Assembly: GCA_041685145.1 (NCBI GenBank)
Contig: JAWLGJ010000009.1
Location: 1-64,000 of the forward strand
Length of the DNA: 64,000 nt
Source: JAWLGJ01 sp041685145
GTDB taxonomy: Bacteria > Pseudomonadota > Alphaproteobacteria > Rhodospirillales > Magnetospirillaceae
Direction: 5' to 3'
A model generated the notes under the pieces. That model was not told the DNA's origin. It searched no databases and saw nothing but the letters and a program-made list of their open reading frames with translations. This document shows positions 52,127 through 60,555 of the stretch, one piece after another (position 1 is the first letter of the stretch; every line of letters begins with the position of its first letter). Made by a program: the position numbers and the translations under genes.

Positions 52127-54334
52127 CTATTTGGTCTGGGCCTCGAACACCCCGTCCCAGCCGGCGCCGGGCGGATCGGTGCGCAGCGCCGCCACGCGCT
52201 CGGCATAGACGTCGTACAGCGCCTGCAGCCCCGCCGCCGCCGGCAGGCGCCGGCAGGCCGCCACCGCCTCAAGCACCGCGTCCCACTCCTGGGTGCGATA
52301 GGCCCGCAGCATCGCCGCATGGGCGGCGCGCAGCGCGGCCACCTCGGCCGCCTCGGCGCCGTCGACGAGGGTGTGAATGCGCACCGGATGGCGCCGGCCC
52401 TTGACCTGGATGAGGTCCAGTTCCAGCGCCGGCTGCTCGCCGGCGGCGCTCAGGGTATGCTCGCTGAGCACGACATCGACGCCATAGGTCTTGCACTGGC
52501 CCTCCAGGCGCGAGGCGAGGTTGACGTTGTCGCCCAGCGCCGAATAGTCGAAGCGCCGTTCGGAGCCCATATTGCCGACGCTGCACGGCCCCGAATTCAG
52601 CCCGATGCCGATGCGGATGCCGCCGTCGCCCAGCGCCGGGAACTCGGCCACCAGGTCGCGGTTGAGGTCGGCGAGGCGGTGGCGCATTGCCTGCACGGCC
52701 CGGCAGGCATTGGCGGCGTGGTCGGGATCGTCGAGGGGCGCGTTCCAGAAGGCCATGATGGCGTCGCCCATGTATTTGTCGATGGTGCCGCCGGTCTCCA
52801 GGATGGCGTCGGTCATCGGGGTCAGGAAGCGGTTGAGAAGCTGCGTCACCTCGTCGGCGGTCATGCGCTCGGCCAGCGAGGTGAAGCCGCGGATGTCGCA
52901 GAACAGGATGGTCAGGTCGCGCTGCTCGCCTCCCAGGCGCAGGCGCTTGGGGTCGGCGGCGAGGCGCTCGACCATCGCCGGGGCCATGTAGTGCGCGAAG
53001 GCGGCGCGCACGCGGCGTTTTTCGCCCTCCACCTGCAAGAAGCGCGGCAGCGACGCCGCCACATAGACGGCGATGCCGGTGACGGCGGGATAGACCGGAT
53101 CGAACAGCCAGCGCCAGGCGGCGAAGGCGTGCCACGAGGCGCCGACCACCCCCGCCACCGCCGCCAGCCCCAGCGCCACCGACACGGTGAACGGCAGGCG
53201 CGGGATCTGGAACAACGCCAGCACCAGCAGCCCCAAAACCGCCACCGACAGCAACTCGGCGCCGTCGGCCCAGTCCGGCCGGGCGAGGAAGGCGCCGCTG
53301 AGGGCCTGTTCCAGCACCTGGGCGTGCAGGCCGACGCCGGCGGCGATGGGGTTCAGCGGCGTGGCGTGCTGGTCCTTGAGACCGGCGGCGCTGGAGCCGA
53401 CGATGACGATGGCGCCGCGGACGCGCTCATCGGCCTTACCGGCCATAACCTGCCACGCCGGCACGACGCGCTCGGCCTGGGCGCCGCTGTCATACAGCCA
53501 CAGGCGGCCCTCGCCGTCGGTGGGCACCACCACCCGGCCGATCTTGACCTCGGTGACGCCGGTTTCGGCGCCGAAGCCGGTCTCGCCGCCCGCGCCCACG
53601 GTCTTGACAATGTAGCTGCCCGCCCCCTGCGCCACCCGCAGCGCCTCGGCCGCGAGGCTGGGATAAAGCTGGTCGCCGTCGGCCACCAGCAGCGGGATGC
53701 GCCGCACGACGCCGTCGGATTCGCGCATGACGTTGAGGCTGCCGCTGCCCTTGGTGGCCTCGGCCAGAACCGGCAGCGCCGACACCGCGCCGGAGAAGCG
53801 CAGCACGAAGCGTTTCGGGTCGGGGCCCATCGAGGCGAAGCCGGCCTTGACGGGCGGCGGCGCGCCGCCCCCGCCGCCGGTGAGCACGAAGCCCATGACC
53901 GAACGCGTCTTCGCCAGCGCCTCGGCGAATATGGCGTCATGGTCGGGCAGCCGCCCCGCCGCCGCCAACTCGCGCAGCGCCGCCGTCTGCGCCGTGTCCG
54001 GCCACGTCGTCATCACCCGCGCCGGCGAGGTGCGGTCGGGCTCGGCGAAGATGACGTCGAAGGCGATGGCCGCCGCGCCGGCCTCGTGCAGGGTCAGCAC
54101 CAGATCCGCCAGCATCGTCCGCGGCCAGGGCCACTGCCCCAGCCGCTCCAGGCTGGCGTCGTCGATGTCGACCACCCGCACCGGCGCCGGCAGGTATTCG
54201 CGCGGGGCAAGCCGTTGATAGGTGTCGAAGACCCGCAGCCGCAGTTCGCTCAGGGCCTGCGGATCGGCGGCGCGCAGGCCGACGGCCAGCGCCAGCACCA
54301 GCAGCGGCGCCAGTATCCTGCCCCACTTGGCCAC
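52127..54334 (-). CDS. CHASE2-domain class III adenylate/guanylate cyclase
   Basis: This 735-residue protein has an N-terminal helix and a periplasmic CHASE2 sensor (about 25-345, with VDIDDASLERLGQWPWPR and AAGVGLHAQVLEQAL). Two or three short helices follow (about 355-430), then a cyclase domain with LFCDIRGFTSLAERM (metal Asp), TIDKYMGDAIMAFW (Lys and second Asp) and YSALGDNVNLASRLEG. The Lys-Asp pair indicates ATP, so cAMP is the likely product. The GTG start follows a run of G. The domain order CHASE2-TM-cyclase is common in proteobacteria. Confidence 0.92.
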   Translation of the reverse strand: MAKWGRILAPLLVLALAVGLRAADPQALSELRLRVFDTYQRLAPREYLPAPVRVVDIDDASLERLGQWPWPRTMLADLVLTLHEAGAAAIAFDVIFAEPDRTSPARVMTTWPDTAQTAALRELAAAGRLPDHDAIFAEALAKTRSVMGFVLTGGGGGAPPPVKAGFASMGPDPKRFVLRFSGAVSALPVLAEATKGSGSLNVMRESDGVVRRIPLLVADGDQLYPSLAAEALRVAQGAGSYIVKTVGAGGETGFGAETGVTEVKIGRVVVPTDGEGRLWLYDSGAQAERVVPAWQVMAGKADERVRGAIVIVGSSAAGLKDQHATPLNPIAAGVGLHAQVLEQALSGAFLARPDWADGAELLSVAVLGLLVLALFQIPRLPFTVSVALGLAAVAGVVGASWHAFAAWRWLFDPVYPAVTGIAVYVAASLPRFLQVEGEKRRVRAAFAHYMAPAMVERLAADPKRLRLGGEQRDLTILFCDIRGFTSLAERMTADEVTQLLNRFLTPMTDAILETGGTIDKYMGDAIMAFWNAPLDDPDHAANACRAVQAMRHRLADLNRDLVAEFPALGDGGIRIGIGLNSGPCSVGNMGSERRFDYSALGDNVNLASRLEGQCKTYGVDVVLSEHTLSAAGEQPALELDLIQVKGRRHPVRIHTLVDGAEAAEVAALRAAHAAMLRAYRTQEWDAVLEAVAACRRLPAAAGLQALYDVYAERVAALRTDPPGAGWDGVFEAQTK

Positions 54335-54448
54335 GTCGCTCGCCCCCCTTGCCCCACAATTGCCGGACGGCCGAAAAGGCTACCACCTCCGGGGCGGGCA
54401 GGCCAGCGGCCGGGGCTCAGTCGGCGGGCTCCGAACGTAACATCGTCA

Positions 54449-54466
54449 TGCCCGCGAAGGCGGGCA
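54449..54466. repeat. Short perfect hairpin in the cyclase-thyX gap
   Basis: TGCCCGC and GCGGGCA form a perfect seven-base stem around GAAG. It belongs to the 'CGTCATGCCCGCGAAGGCGGGCACCCA' type of intergenic repeat. It lies about 95 bases past the thyX stop, in a 225-base gap with no gene. It could serve as a weak terminator for thyX. Confidence 0.55.
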
Positions 54467-54559
54467 CCCACGGACCGCACCGCGAACTTCGGCTGAAGGC
54501 GGCGTCCAGGGTATGGCGCCGCCGTCAACCATTCCTTGGCCTCAATTCGGAGCCCTTGC

Positions 54560-55501
54560 TCAGTCGGCGGGGCGGCCGAGGGAGTCCATCAGTTCGCGCC
54601 ATTCGCGCGCCGACAGGCCGCTGTCCTCGGCGCTTACCGTGTCGCCGGCCAGCATACGGCGCACCACCTCCAGGCCCTTGGCCGACAGATGCGCGCCGCC
54701 CAGGCGGTACTGGGTGAAGGCCTCGTAGGTGATCGGCACCCAGCGTTTCAGCGTCTCCAGCATCGCCTCGGCGTAGACGCGGATTTCGTACTGGGCGTGA
54801 TGGTCGGCGCGCAGGCTGAGGAAGTGCATCAGGTTGTGCAGGTCGATCTTCCAGTACCACTGCGTATAGGTGTTCAGGGTCAGGTTCATGCGCGCCAGTT
54901 CCCGCGCCAGGCCGCGGCGGCCCGGGTCGCGGGCGTTGCCGGCCTCGTCCTCGTTGAGCATGTCCTCGTAATGGGCGTAGTTGCGCTCGGCGTCCTCGCG
55001 CAGCAGGGCCAGCACCCGCGCCGCCTCCTCGCCCTCCAGCACCTCGCCGCGCCCCTGGCGGTTGCTGCTCGACTGCGCCGCCAGATGCTCGGGCGCGGGG
55101 ATGTAGAACTCGCGGTCGAGGATGGAATAGCGCGCCGAATACTCGTTGACGTTGGCGGTGCGGTGCCGAATCCACTGCCGCGCCACGAAGATCGGCATCT
55201 TGACGTGGTATTTGATTTCGCACATCTCGAACGGCGTCGTGTGCCGGTGGCGCATCAGGTAATTGATGAGGCCGCGGTCCTCGCTGACCTTGCGCGTTCC
55301 CTTGCCGTAGGACACCCGCGCCGCCTGCACGATGGCGCCGTCGTCGCCCATATAGTCGATGACGCGCACGAATCCGTGGTCCAGGACGGGGACCGCCTCG
55401 TAGAGGATTTCCTCAAGCGCCGGCACCGTGGCCCGACGGGTGGTGTTGCGGACGTCGCGCGCGGCCGCGATGTCGCCCTGCTGCTGCTCGGTCAGGCGCA
55501 T
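54560..55501 (-). CDS. thyX: Flavin-dependent thymidylate synthase
   Basis: ThyX makes dTMP from dUMP with FAD, NADPH and methylene-tetrahydrofolate. The 313-residue product has VQAARVSYGKGTRK, FEMCEIKYHVKMPIFVARQWIRHRTANVNEYSARYS (the ThyX motif RHRxxxxNExSxRY region) and MNLTLNTYTQWYWKIDLHNLMHFL with the catalytic Ser/His environment. The length fits alphaproteobacterial members. Its presence suggests that thyA may be absent from the genome. Confidence 0.96.
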   Translation of the reverse strand: MRLTEQQQGDIAAARDVRNTTRRATVPALEEILYEAVPVLDHGFVRVIDYMGDDGAIVQAARVSYGKGTRKVSEDRGLINYLMRHRHTTPFEMCEIKYHVKMPIFVARQWIRHRTANVNEYSARYSILDREFYIPAPEHLAAQSSSNRQGRGEVLEGEEAARVLALLREDAERNYAHYEDMLNEDEAGNARDPGRRGLARELARMNLTLNTYTQWYWKIDLHNLMHFLSLRADHHAQYEIRVYAEAMLETLKRWVPITYEAFTQYRLGGAHLSAKGLEVVRRMLAGDTVSAEDSGLSAREWRELMDSLGRPAD

Positions 55502-55699
55502 AAGTATCGTTCTCCGAAAATCGCCGGCGGATGAAATAGCGCCGAACTTTAGCCCGCGCCGCCGCCGGCATCAACGGGGCCGCGGAACTGGACCGCAATC
55601 GGCACCGGGGCTACAATTTCCGCCGCTCAAATGGGGGGGCGGCGTGTTGCCCGTCATACCAGCTTCGAACCAACGGCGTGCCCGGACGCGGTACAGGCG

Positions 55700-56329
55700 A
55701 TGATCGTCGTCCTCGACTACGGCATGGGCAATCTGCGCTCGGTCCTCAACGCCCTCCAGGCGGTCGGCGCCGAGGCGCGGCTGGGCACCGGCCCGGCGGA
55801 CGTGGCCGCCGCCGGCGCCCTTGTGCTGCCCGGCGTCGGCGCCTTCGGCGAGGCCATGCAGCGCCTAGCGGCGCGCGGCCTGGTCGCGGCGTTGCGCGAC
55901 GCGGTCGGCGCCGGGGGCACGCCTTTGCTGGGCATCTGCCTGGGAATGCAACTGCTGGCGACGACGGGAACCGAACACGGCGAGCATGAGGGCCTGGGCC
56001 TGATGGCCGGGCGCGTGGTGCCCTTCGACTTCCCGCCTGAACACCGCGCGCTGCGCGTGCCGCATGTGGGCTGGAACGACGTGCGCTTTCGCAAGACCGA
56101 CGGCCTGCACGCCGGCATGGGCGAGGCGCAGGCGTTCTATTTCACCCACAGCTATCATCTGCGGCCCGACGACCCCGCCGACGTCGCCGGGGTCTGCGAT
56201 TACGGCATCGACTTCGTCGCCAGCGTCGAGCGCGGCAATGTCAGCGGCGCCCAGTTCCACCCCGAGAAAAGCCACCAGATGGGCCTGCGCCTGATCCGCA
56301 ACTGGTTGGAGGGCGTGGCCCGTGCTTAA
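55700..56329 (+). CDS. hisH: HisH-like glutaminase of a sugar-amidotransferase module
   Basis: This 209-residue class I glutaminase is homologous to imidazole glycerol phosphate synthase HisH: DYGMGNLRSVLNAL, LPGVGAFGEAM, LLGICLGMQLL with nucleophile Cys80, YFTHSYHL, and AQFHPEKSHQMG with the His and Glu of the triad. It is intact. Because it lies directly before a HisF with a damaged active site and a PP-loop amidotransferase, it is probably the ammonia source for sugar amidination (as HisH2 in Pseudomonas O-antigen loci) rather than for histidine synthesis. Confidence 0.9.
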   Translation: MIVVLDYGMGNLRSVLNALQAVGAEARLGTGPADVAAAGALVLPGVGAFGEAMQRLAARGLVAALRDAVGAGGTPLLGICLGMQLLATTGTEHGEHEGLGLMAGRVVPFDFPPEHRALRVPHVGWNDVRFRKTDGLHAGMGEAQAFYFTHSYHLRPDDPADVAGVCDYGIDFVASVERGNVSGAQFHPEKSHQMGLRLIRNWLEGVARA

Positions 56330-57110
56330 GCACCGCCTCATCCCCGTGCTGCTGTTGCAGAACGGCCAGCTTGTCCGCAGCGAGCGGTTTTCCATCCATC
56401 AGGTGATCGGCAACCCCATCCACGAGGTCGAACGCTTCAACCAGTGGAACGTCGACGAGCTGATCTATCTCGACATCACCCGCGACGGCGACTACGACCT
56501 GCGGCGCGACGACAAGAAGCTGCGCGGTCTGGGCACCCCGATGGAGATCCTGGAGGCGGTCAGCCGCACCTGTTTCATGCCGCTGACCTGGGGCGGACGC
56601 ATCCGCGACATCGAGCAGGCCCGCGAAATCTTCAGCCGCGGCGCCGACAAGATCGCCCTCAACACCCGGGCGCTGCGCCGGCCCGAATTCATCACCGAGG
56701 CGGCGCGGCAGTTCGGCTCGCAGGCGGTCATCGTCAGCATCGACGCGCGCCGCCGCGAGGACGGCCGTTCGGAAGTGGTGACCGAAGGCGGCACCGCCCC
56801 CACCGGCCTCGACCCCGCCGACTGGGCACGCCAGGCCGAGGAGCGCGGCGCCGGCGAGATTCTGCTGCAAAGCATCGACCGCGACGGCACGGCGCGCGGC
56901 TACGATCTCGACCTCGTCGCCGCCGTGGCGGGGGCGGTGCGCATCCCCGTCATCGCCTGCAGCGGGGTGGGCACCTATGAGCATTACGCCAAGGGCATCG
57001 CCGCCGGGGCCTCGGCGGTGGCGGCGGCGAATATCTGGCACTTCAAGGAACTCGCCGACCGCGGCGGCAAGCGGGCGCTGGCCCGCGCCAACGTCAATGT
57101 CAGGATGTGA
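56322..57110 (+). CDS. hisF: HisF-like barrel, ammonia-channel partner, catalytic Asp11 replaced
   Basis: This 262-residue (beta/alpha)8 HisF homologue aligns without gaps at the start. Where HisF has ACLDVKDG, this protein has PVLLLQNG, so the catalytic Asp11 is Leu and Lys13/Asp14 are Gln/Asn. The second catalytic Asp is kept (VSIDARR, Asp141), as are LLQSIDRDGT and the phosphate-loop region. Loss of Asp11 argues strongly that it does not make imidazole glycerol phosphate. It likely passes ammonia from HisH to the amidotransferase. It starts with GTG and overlaps hisH by eight bases. Confidence 0.92.
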   Translation: MLKHRLIPVLLLQNGQLVRSERFSIHQVIGNPIHEVERFNQWNVDELIYLDITRDGDYDLRRDDKKLRGLGTPMEILEAVSRTCFMPLTWGGRIRDIEQAREIFSRGADKIALNTRALRRPEFITEAARQFGSQAVIVSIDARRREDGRSEVVTEGGTAPTGLDPADWARQAEERGAGEILLQSIDRDGTARGYDLDLVAAVAGAVRIPVIACSGVGTYEHYAKGIAAGASAVAAANIWHFKELADRGGKRALARANVNVRM

Positions 57111-57118
57111 GGAGGGGT

Positions 57119-58342
57119 ATGGCAGTCACCTATTGCACCCGATGCGTCTATCCCAGCAGCTCGGCGGCGCCGCTCACCTTCGACGAGGACGGGGTGTGCT
57201 CGGGCTGCCGCACGGCGCGGCAGGTGGAGGGCATCGACTGGGAGGAGCGCTGGCACGCCTTCGAGGAACTGATCGACTCCTATCGCGGCGACGGCGCCTA
57301 TGACGTCGTCATCCCGGTCAGCGGCGGCAAGGACAGCTATTACCAGACCCATGTGGCGGTGAAGCGCCTGGGGCTGAAGCCGCTGCTGGTCACCTATCAC
57401 GGCAACAACTATCTGCCCGAGGGCGAGCGCAACCTGCAACGGATGCGCGACGTCTTCGACGTCGATCACCTCATCTTCCGGCCCAGCCGCGACGTGCTCG
57501 TCAAGATGAACCTGCTCGGGTTCCGGGTGCAGGGCGACATGAACTGGCACAACCACTGCGGCATCATGACCTGGCCGATCCAGATGGCGGTGCGCCACCG
57601 CGTGCCGCTGATCCTGTGGGGCGAGCATGGCTGGGTGGACCTGGGTGGGATGTTCTCGCTCAACGATTTCGCCGAGTTCACCGCCAAGAAGCGCCTGGAG
57701 CACGACCTGCGCGGCTATGACTGGCACGACTTCACCGACGAGGGCCTGGAGCGCATGGGCCGCCCGGAACTGAAGATGGGCCTGACCGCGAAGGATTTGC
57801 AATGGGCGCAATATCCCGGCGACGAGGACATCGACGAGGTCGGCGTGCGGGGCATCTATCTGGGCTTCTACGAGGCCTGGGACGGCAACCGCAACGCCCG
57901 CATCGCCCAGGAAGAGTACGGCTGGGAGCCGGCCGAACAGCCCTTCGAGCGCACCTACCGCCGGTTCTCGAACCTGGACGACATGCACGAGAACGGCATC
58001 CACGATTACCTGAAATTCATCAAGTTCGGCTATGGCCGGGGCAGCGACCACGCCTGCAAGGACATCCGCCTGGGGGTGATGACCCGCGAGGAAGGCATCG
58101 CGATGGTGCGCCGCTACGACCACGTCAAGCCGCGCCGCGACCTGGAACGCTGGCTGGACTATGTCGGCATGAGCGAGGCGGAGTTCGACGCCATCGCCGA
58201 CACCTTCCGCGATCCGCGCGTCTGGTGGATCGAGGACGACCAGTGGGTCAAGCAGGACATCTGGGGCGGCTGCTCGGCCTATGGACCGGTGCATCTGGCC
58301 GAGGACGACCCCCGCCGCGCCAAATACACGCGCGGCGCCTAG
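57119..58342 (+). CDS. N-acetyl sugar amidotransferase (WbpG/PseA type, PP-loop ATPase)
   Basis: This 407-residue enzyme has a zinc-binding start (CTRC at 6-9 and CSGC at 27-30), the PP-loop PVSGGKDSYYQ (68-73) and GNNYLPEGERNLQRM. Late blocks are ILWGEHGWVDLGG, KFIKFGYGRGSDHACKDIRLG and RYDHVKPRRDLERWLDY. WbpG and PseA activate an N-acetyl group with ATP and replace its oxygen with ammonia, giving an acetamidino sugar. GAGGAGGGG precedes the ATG, eight bases after hisF. The target may be an O-antigen 3-acylamino-uronic acid or a nonulosonic acid. Confidence 0.93.
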   Translation: MAVTYCTRCVYPSSSAAPLTFDEDGVCSGCRTARQVEGIDWEERWHAFEELIDSYRGDGAYDVVIPVSGGKDSYYQTHVAVKRLGLKPLLVTYHGNNYLPEGERNLQRMRDVFDVDHLIFRPSRDVLVKMNLLGFRVQGDMNWHNHCGIMTWPIQMAVRHRVPLILWGEHGWVDLGGMFSLNDFAEFTAKKRLEHDLRGYDWHDFTDEGLERMGRPELKMGLTAKDLQWAQYPGDEDIDEVGVRGIYLGFYEAWDGNRNARIAQEEYGWEPAEQPFERTYRRFSNLDDMHENGIHDYLKFIKFGYGRGSDHACKDIRLGVMTREEGIAMVRRYDHVKPRRDLERWLDYVGMSEAEFDAIADTFRDPRVWWIEDDQWVKQDIWGGCSAYGPVHLAEDDPRRAKYTRGA

Positions 58343-58357
58343 GGGCGGGAGACGACG

Positions 58358-59596
58358 GTGGAACGGAAATTCGGCTTCAGCACCTTTCAGGACGTCGCGC
58401 GCCGCGCGGCCGGGCGGCCCATCGTCCTGTTCGGCGCCGGCAACATCGCCGCCAAGACCAGCCGCCGCATCGGGCGCAAGCTGTCATTCCTGGTCGACAA
58501 CAACCCCAACCTTTGGGACACGCAGCAGCTTGGCGTCACCGTGCGCCCGCCCGAGACCCTGACCGGCGCCGAGGCGCGGCCCTTCATCCTCATCTGCACC
58601 ACCTCCTTCACCGACGTCGCGGCGCAGCTTGCGGGCATGGGCTTCGAGATCGGGCACGATTTCCTGGTCAGCCCCGTCCTCAACGACCTGCGCATCATCG
58701 CCGAGCTTGAGAGCCTGAAGACCAGCCTGCTGTTCACCAACGGCCTGCCGCCGTCCGCCGCCGAGACCGGCGGCGGCGGCCTTTACGAGCTGGACGTCGA
58801 CGGCGACTGGACGGTGCGCAAGGTGCATTCCGGCAGTTGCCACGGCATCCTCGCCCACGGCGACAACTTCCTGGTCGTCGACGACGAGCGCGGGCTGATG
58901 GAGATCGACCGCGACTACCGCGTCGTGCGCTCGCGGCCGCTGCCGCCCGCCTCGCGCGGCCACGGCGTCGCCTATTGCGCCGAACTCGAACGCTATTACG
59001 TCGCCTGCTCCTACGCCGACAAGGTGTTGGCCTTCGACCGCAATTTCGAACCCGCCGGCGAAATCCTCCTGTCGCACAAATGCGCCCGCGACAAGGCCCC
59101 CGCCCACCACTGCAACGACATCTGCGTCGTCGGCACCAGCCTTTACGTCTCGATGTTCTCGCTGACCGGCAACTGGAAGCGCGACATCTTCGACGGCGGG
59201 GTGCTGGAATTCGACCTTGTGTCGGGCGAGCGCGTCGGGCCGGTCGTCACCGACCTGTGGATGCCCCACAACATCGACTTCATGGACGGCTCGCTGGTGG
59301 TCTGCGACTCGCTGCGCGGCGAGTTGCGCAAGGGCAACGCACAGCCGGTGGGGCGGTTTCCCGGCTTCACCCGCGGGCTGGCCGGCGACGGCACCTTTCA
59401 TTACGTCGGGCAGAGCCGCAACCGCAATTTCAGCCGCTATATGGGCCTGTCGCAGAACATCTCCATCGACACCTCGATCATCGTCTTCGACGAGGAAACC
59501 AAGGTGTCGCGCAGCCTGTTCCTGCCCGCCAGCATCTCCGAAATCCACGGCATTGCGCTGTTGCAGCCCTTCGCCGACATCGAGCCGGCGCCATGA
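58358..59596 (+). CDS. Uncharacterised protein: Rossmann-like N-terminus plus propeller-like C-terminus
   Basis: I do not recognise a characterised family. This 412-residue soluble protein starts with a nucleotide-binding-like segment (PIVLFGAGNIAAKTSRRIG, about 21-39) followed by FLVDNNPNLW, as in the small Rossmann modules of sugar-modifying enzymes. From about residue 140 it has repeated beta-rich units (LVVDDERGLMEIDRDYRVV, YYVACSYADKVLAFDRNF, NDICVVGTSLYVSMFS, MPHNIDFMDGSLVVCDSLRGEL), suggestive of a six-bladed propeller like DUF4915 proteins. It is sandwiched between the amidotransferase and a methyltransferase (ATGA overlap), so it should act in the same sugar-modification pathway. Confidence 0.8.
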   Translation: MERKFGFSTFQDVARRAAGRPIVLFGAGNIAAKTSRRIGRKLSFLVDNNPNLWDTQQLGVTVRPPETLTGAEARPFILICTTSFTDVAAQLAGMGFEIGHDFLVSPVLNDLRIIAELESLKTSLLFTNGLPPSAAETGGGGLYELDVDGDWTVRKVHSGSCHGILAHGDNFLVVDDERGLMEIDRDYRVVRSRPLPPASRGHGVAYCAELERYYVACSYADKVLAFDRNFEPAGEILLSHKCARDKAPAHHCNDICVVGTSLYVSMFSLTGNWKRDIFDGGVLEFDLVSGERVGPVVTDLWMPHNIDFMDGSLVVCDSLRGELRKGNAQPVGRFPGFTRGLAGDGTFHYVGQSRNRNFSRYMGLSQNISIDTSIIVFDEETKVSRSLFLPASISEIHGIALLQPFADIEPAP

Positions 59597-60531
59597 CCGA
59601 CGCCGCGCGCCCCGCCCTCGACCCGCGCCGCCTGCGCGAGCTTTACCGCCAGAAGCGCAACATCCTCCAGACCATTCGCGAGGAAAGCGGACAGGAGACC
59701 AACGACCCCCTCGCCATCCTGGTCGCCTACGACCTACAGGCGGGATCGTATCTGGCCCGCCTCGACGATCCGGCGGCGCGGGAGGTCAACGACGTCAACA
59801 CCGCCAAATTCGCCCGCCTGTTCGAGGAACTGGGCGCCGCCTCGCTGCTGCACCCGGGCACCGGCGAGGGCAAGACCCTGTGCCATGTGGTCGAGAAGAT
59901 GGCGGCGGCGCCGCGCCACGTCTTCGGCTTCGACATCGCGCTGTCGCGGGTGATGTTCGCCGCCCGCCACGCCCGCGCGCTGGGACAGAACGCGGTGCGC
60001 TTCTTCACCGGCAACATGCTGGAAATTCCCATACGCGACAACGCCTTCGACGTCGTGTTCACCAGCCACAGCATGGAGCCCAATGGCGGCCGCGAGGAGG
60101 CGCTGCTGCGCGAGCTGTACCGCGTGGCCGACCGCTACCTCGTCCTCCGCGAGCCGTCGTGGGAGTTGGGCGGCGCCGAGACCCGCGCCCATATCGAGCG
60201 CCATCGCTATGTCCGCGGCATTCCGGAGACGGCCCGGCGCCTGGGCTATGACGTGGTCGAGCACCGCGCCTTCGGCGACGACGAGAACCCGCGCAACGTC
60301 GCGGCGCTGACGGTCATCCGCAAGCGCGACGGCGCCGCCTCCGCCCCCGCCTGGGTGGCCGACGGTCACCCCTATGCCTCGCCGCTTCACAAGGAGCCGT
60401 TGGCGGCCACCGGCGGCGCCTATTACGCCGCCGACGACGCCCTCGCCTTCCCCATCGTCGCCGGCATCCCCTGCCTGCTGGCCGAGAACGGCATTTTCTC
60501 GACCCGTTTCCTCGCCGCCCTGGACGAATAG
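59593..60531 (+). CDS. SAM-dependent methyltransferase with Trm112-like C-terminus
   Basis: This 312-residue class I methyltransferase has a helical leader (RQKRNILQTIREESGQ). Its SAM-binding pattern is LLHPGTGEGKTLCHV, VFGFDIALSRVMFAARHA and FFTGNMLEIPIRDNAFDVVFTSHSMEPNGG. The last part (about 270-300, LAFPIVAGIPCLL) resembles the short Trm112-like segment found at the end of some sugar or lipid methyltransferases. It is the last gene of the hisH-hisF-amidotransferase operon, so a sugar O- or N-methylation is the likely role. Confidence 0.85.
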   Translation: MTDAARPALDPRRLRELYRQKRNILQTIREESGQETNDPLAILVAYDLQAGSYLARLDDPAAREVNDVNTAKFARLFEELGAASLLHPGTGEGKTLCHVVEKMAAAPRHVFGFDIALSRVMFAARHARALGQNAVRFFTGNMLEIPIRDNAFDVVFTSHSMEPNGGREEALLRELYRVADRYLVLREPSWELGGAETRAHIERHRYVRGIPETARRLGYDVVEHRAFGDDENPRNVAALTVIRKRDGAASAPAWVADGHPYASPLHKEPLAATGGAYYAADDALAFPIVAGIPCLLAENGIFSTRFLAALDE

Positions 60532-60555
60532 GCGCGCCATGCCCACAAAAGGCAC

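Noticed and set aside
52319..54496. A 725-codon plus-strand frame opposite the adenylate cyclase
   Set aside because: It is a shadow frame; all catalytic motifs are on the minus strand.
55700..57110. The histidine-biosynthesis operon
   Set aside because: No hisA or hisB is adjacent, HisF lacks Asp11, and the next gene is a sugar amidotransferase.
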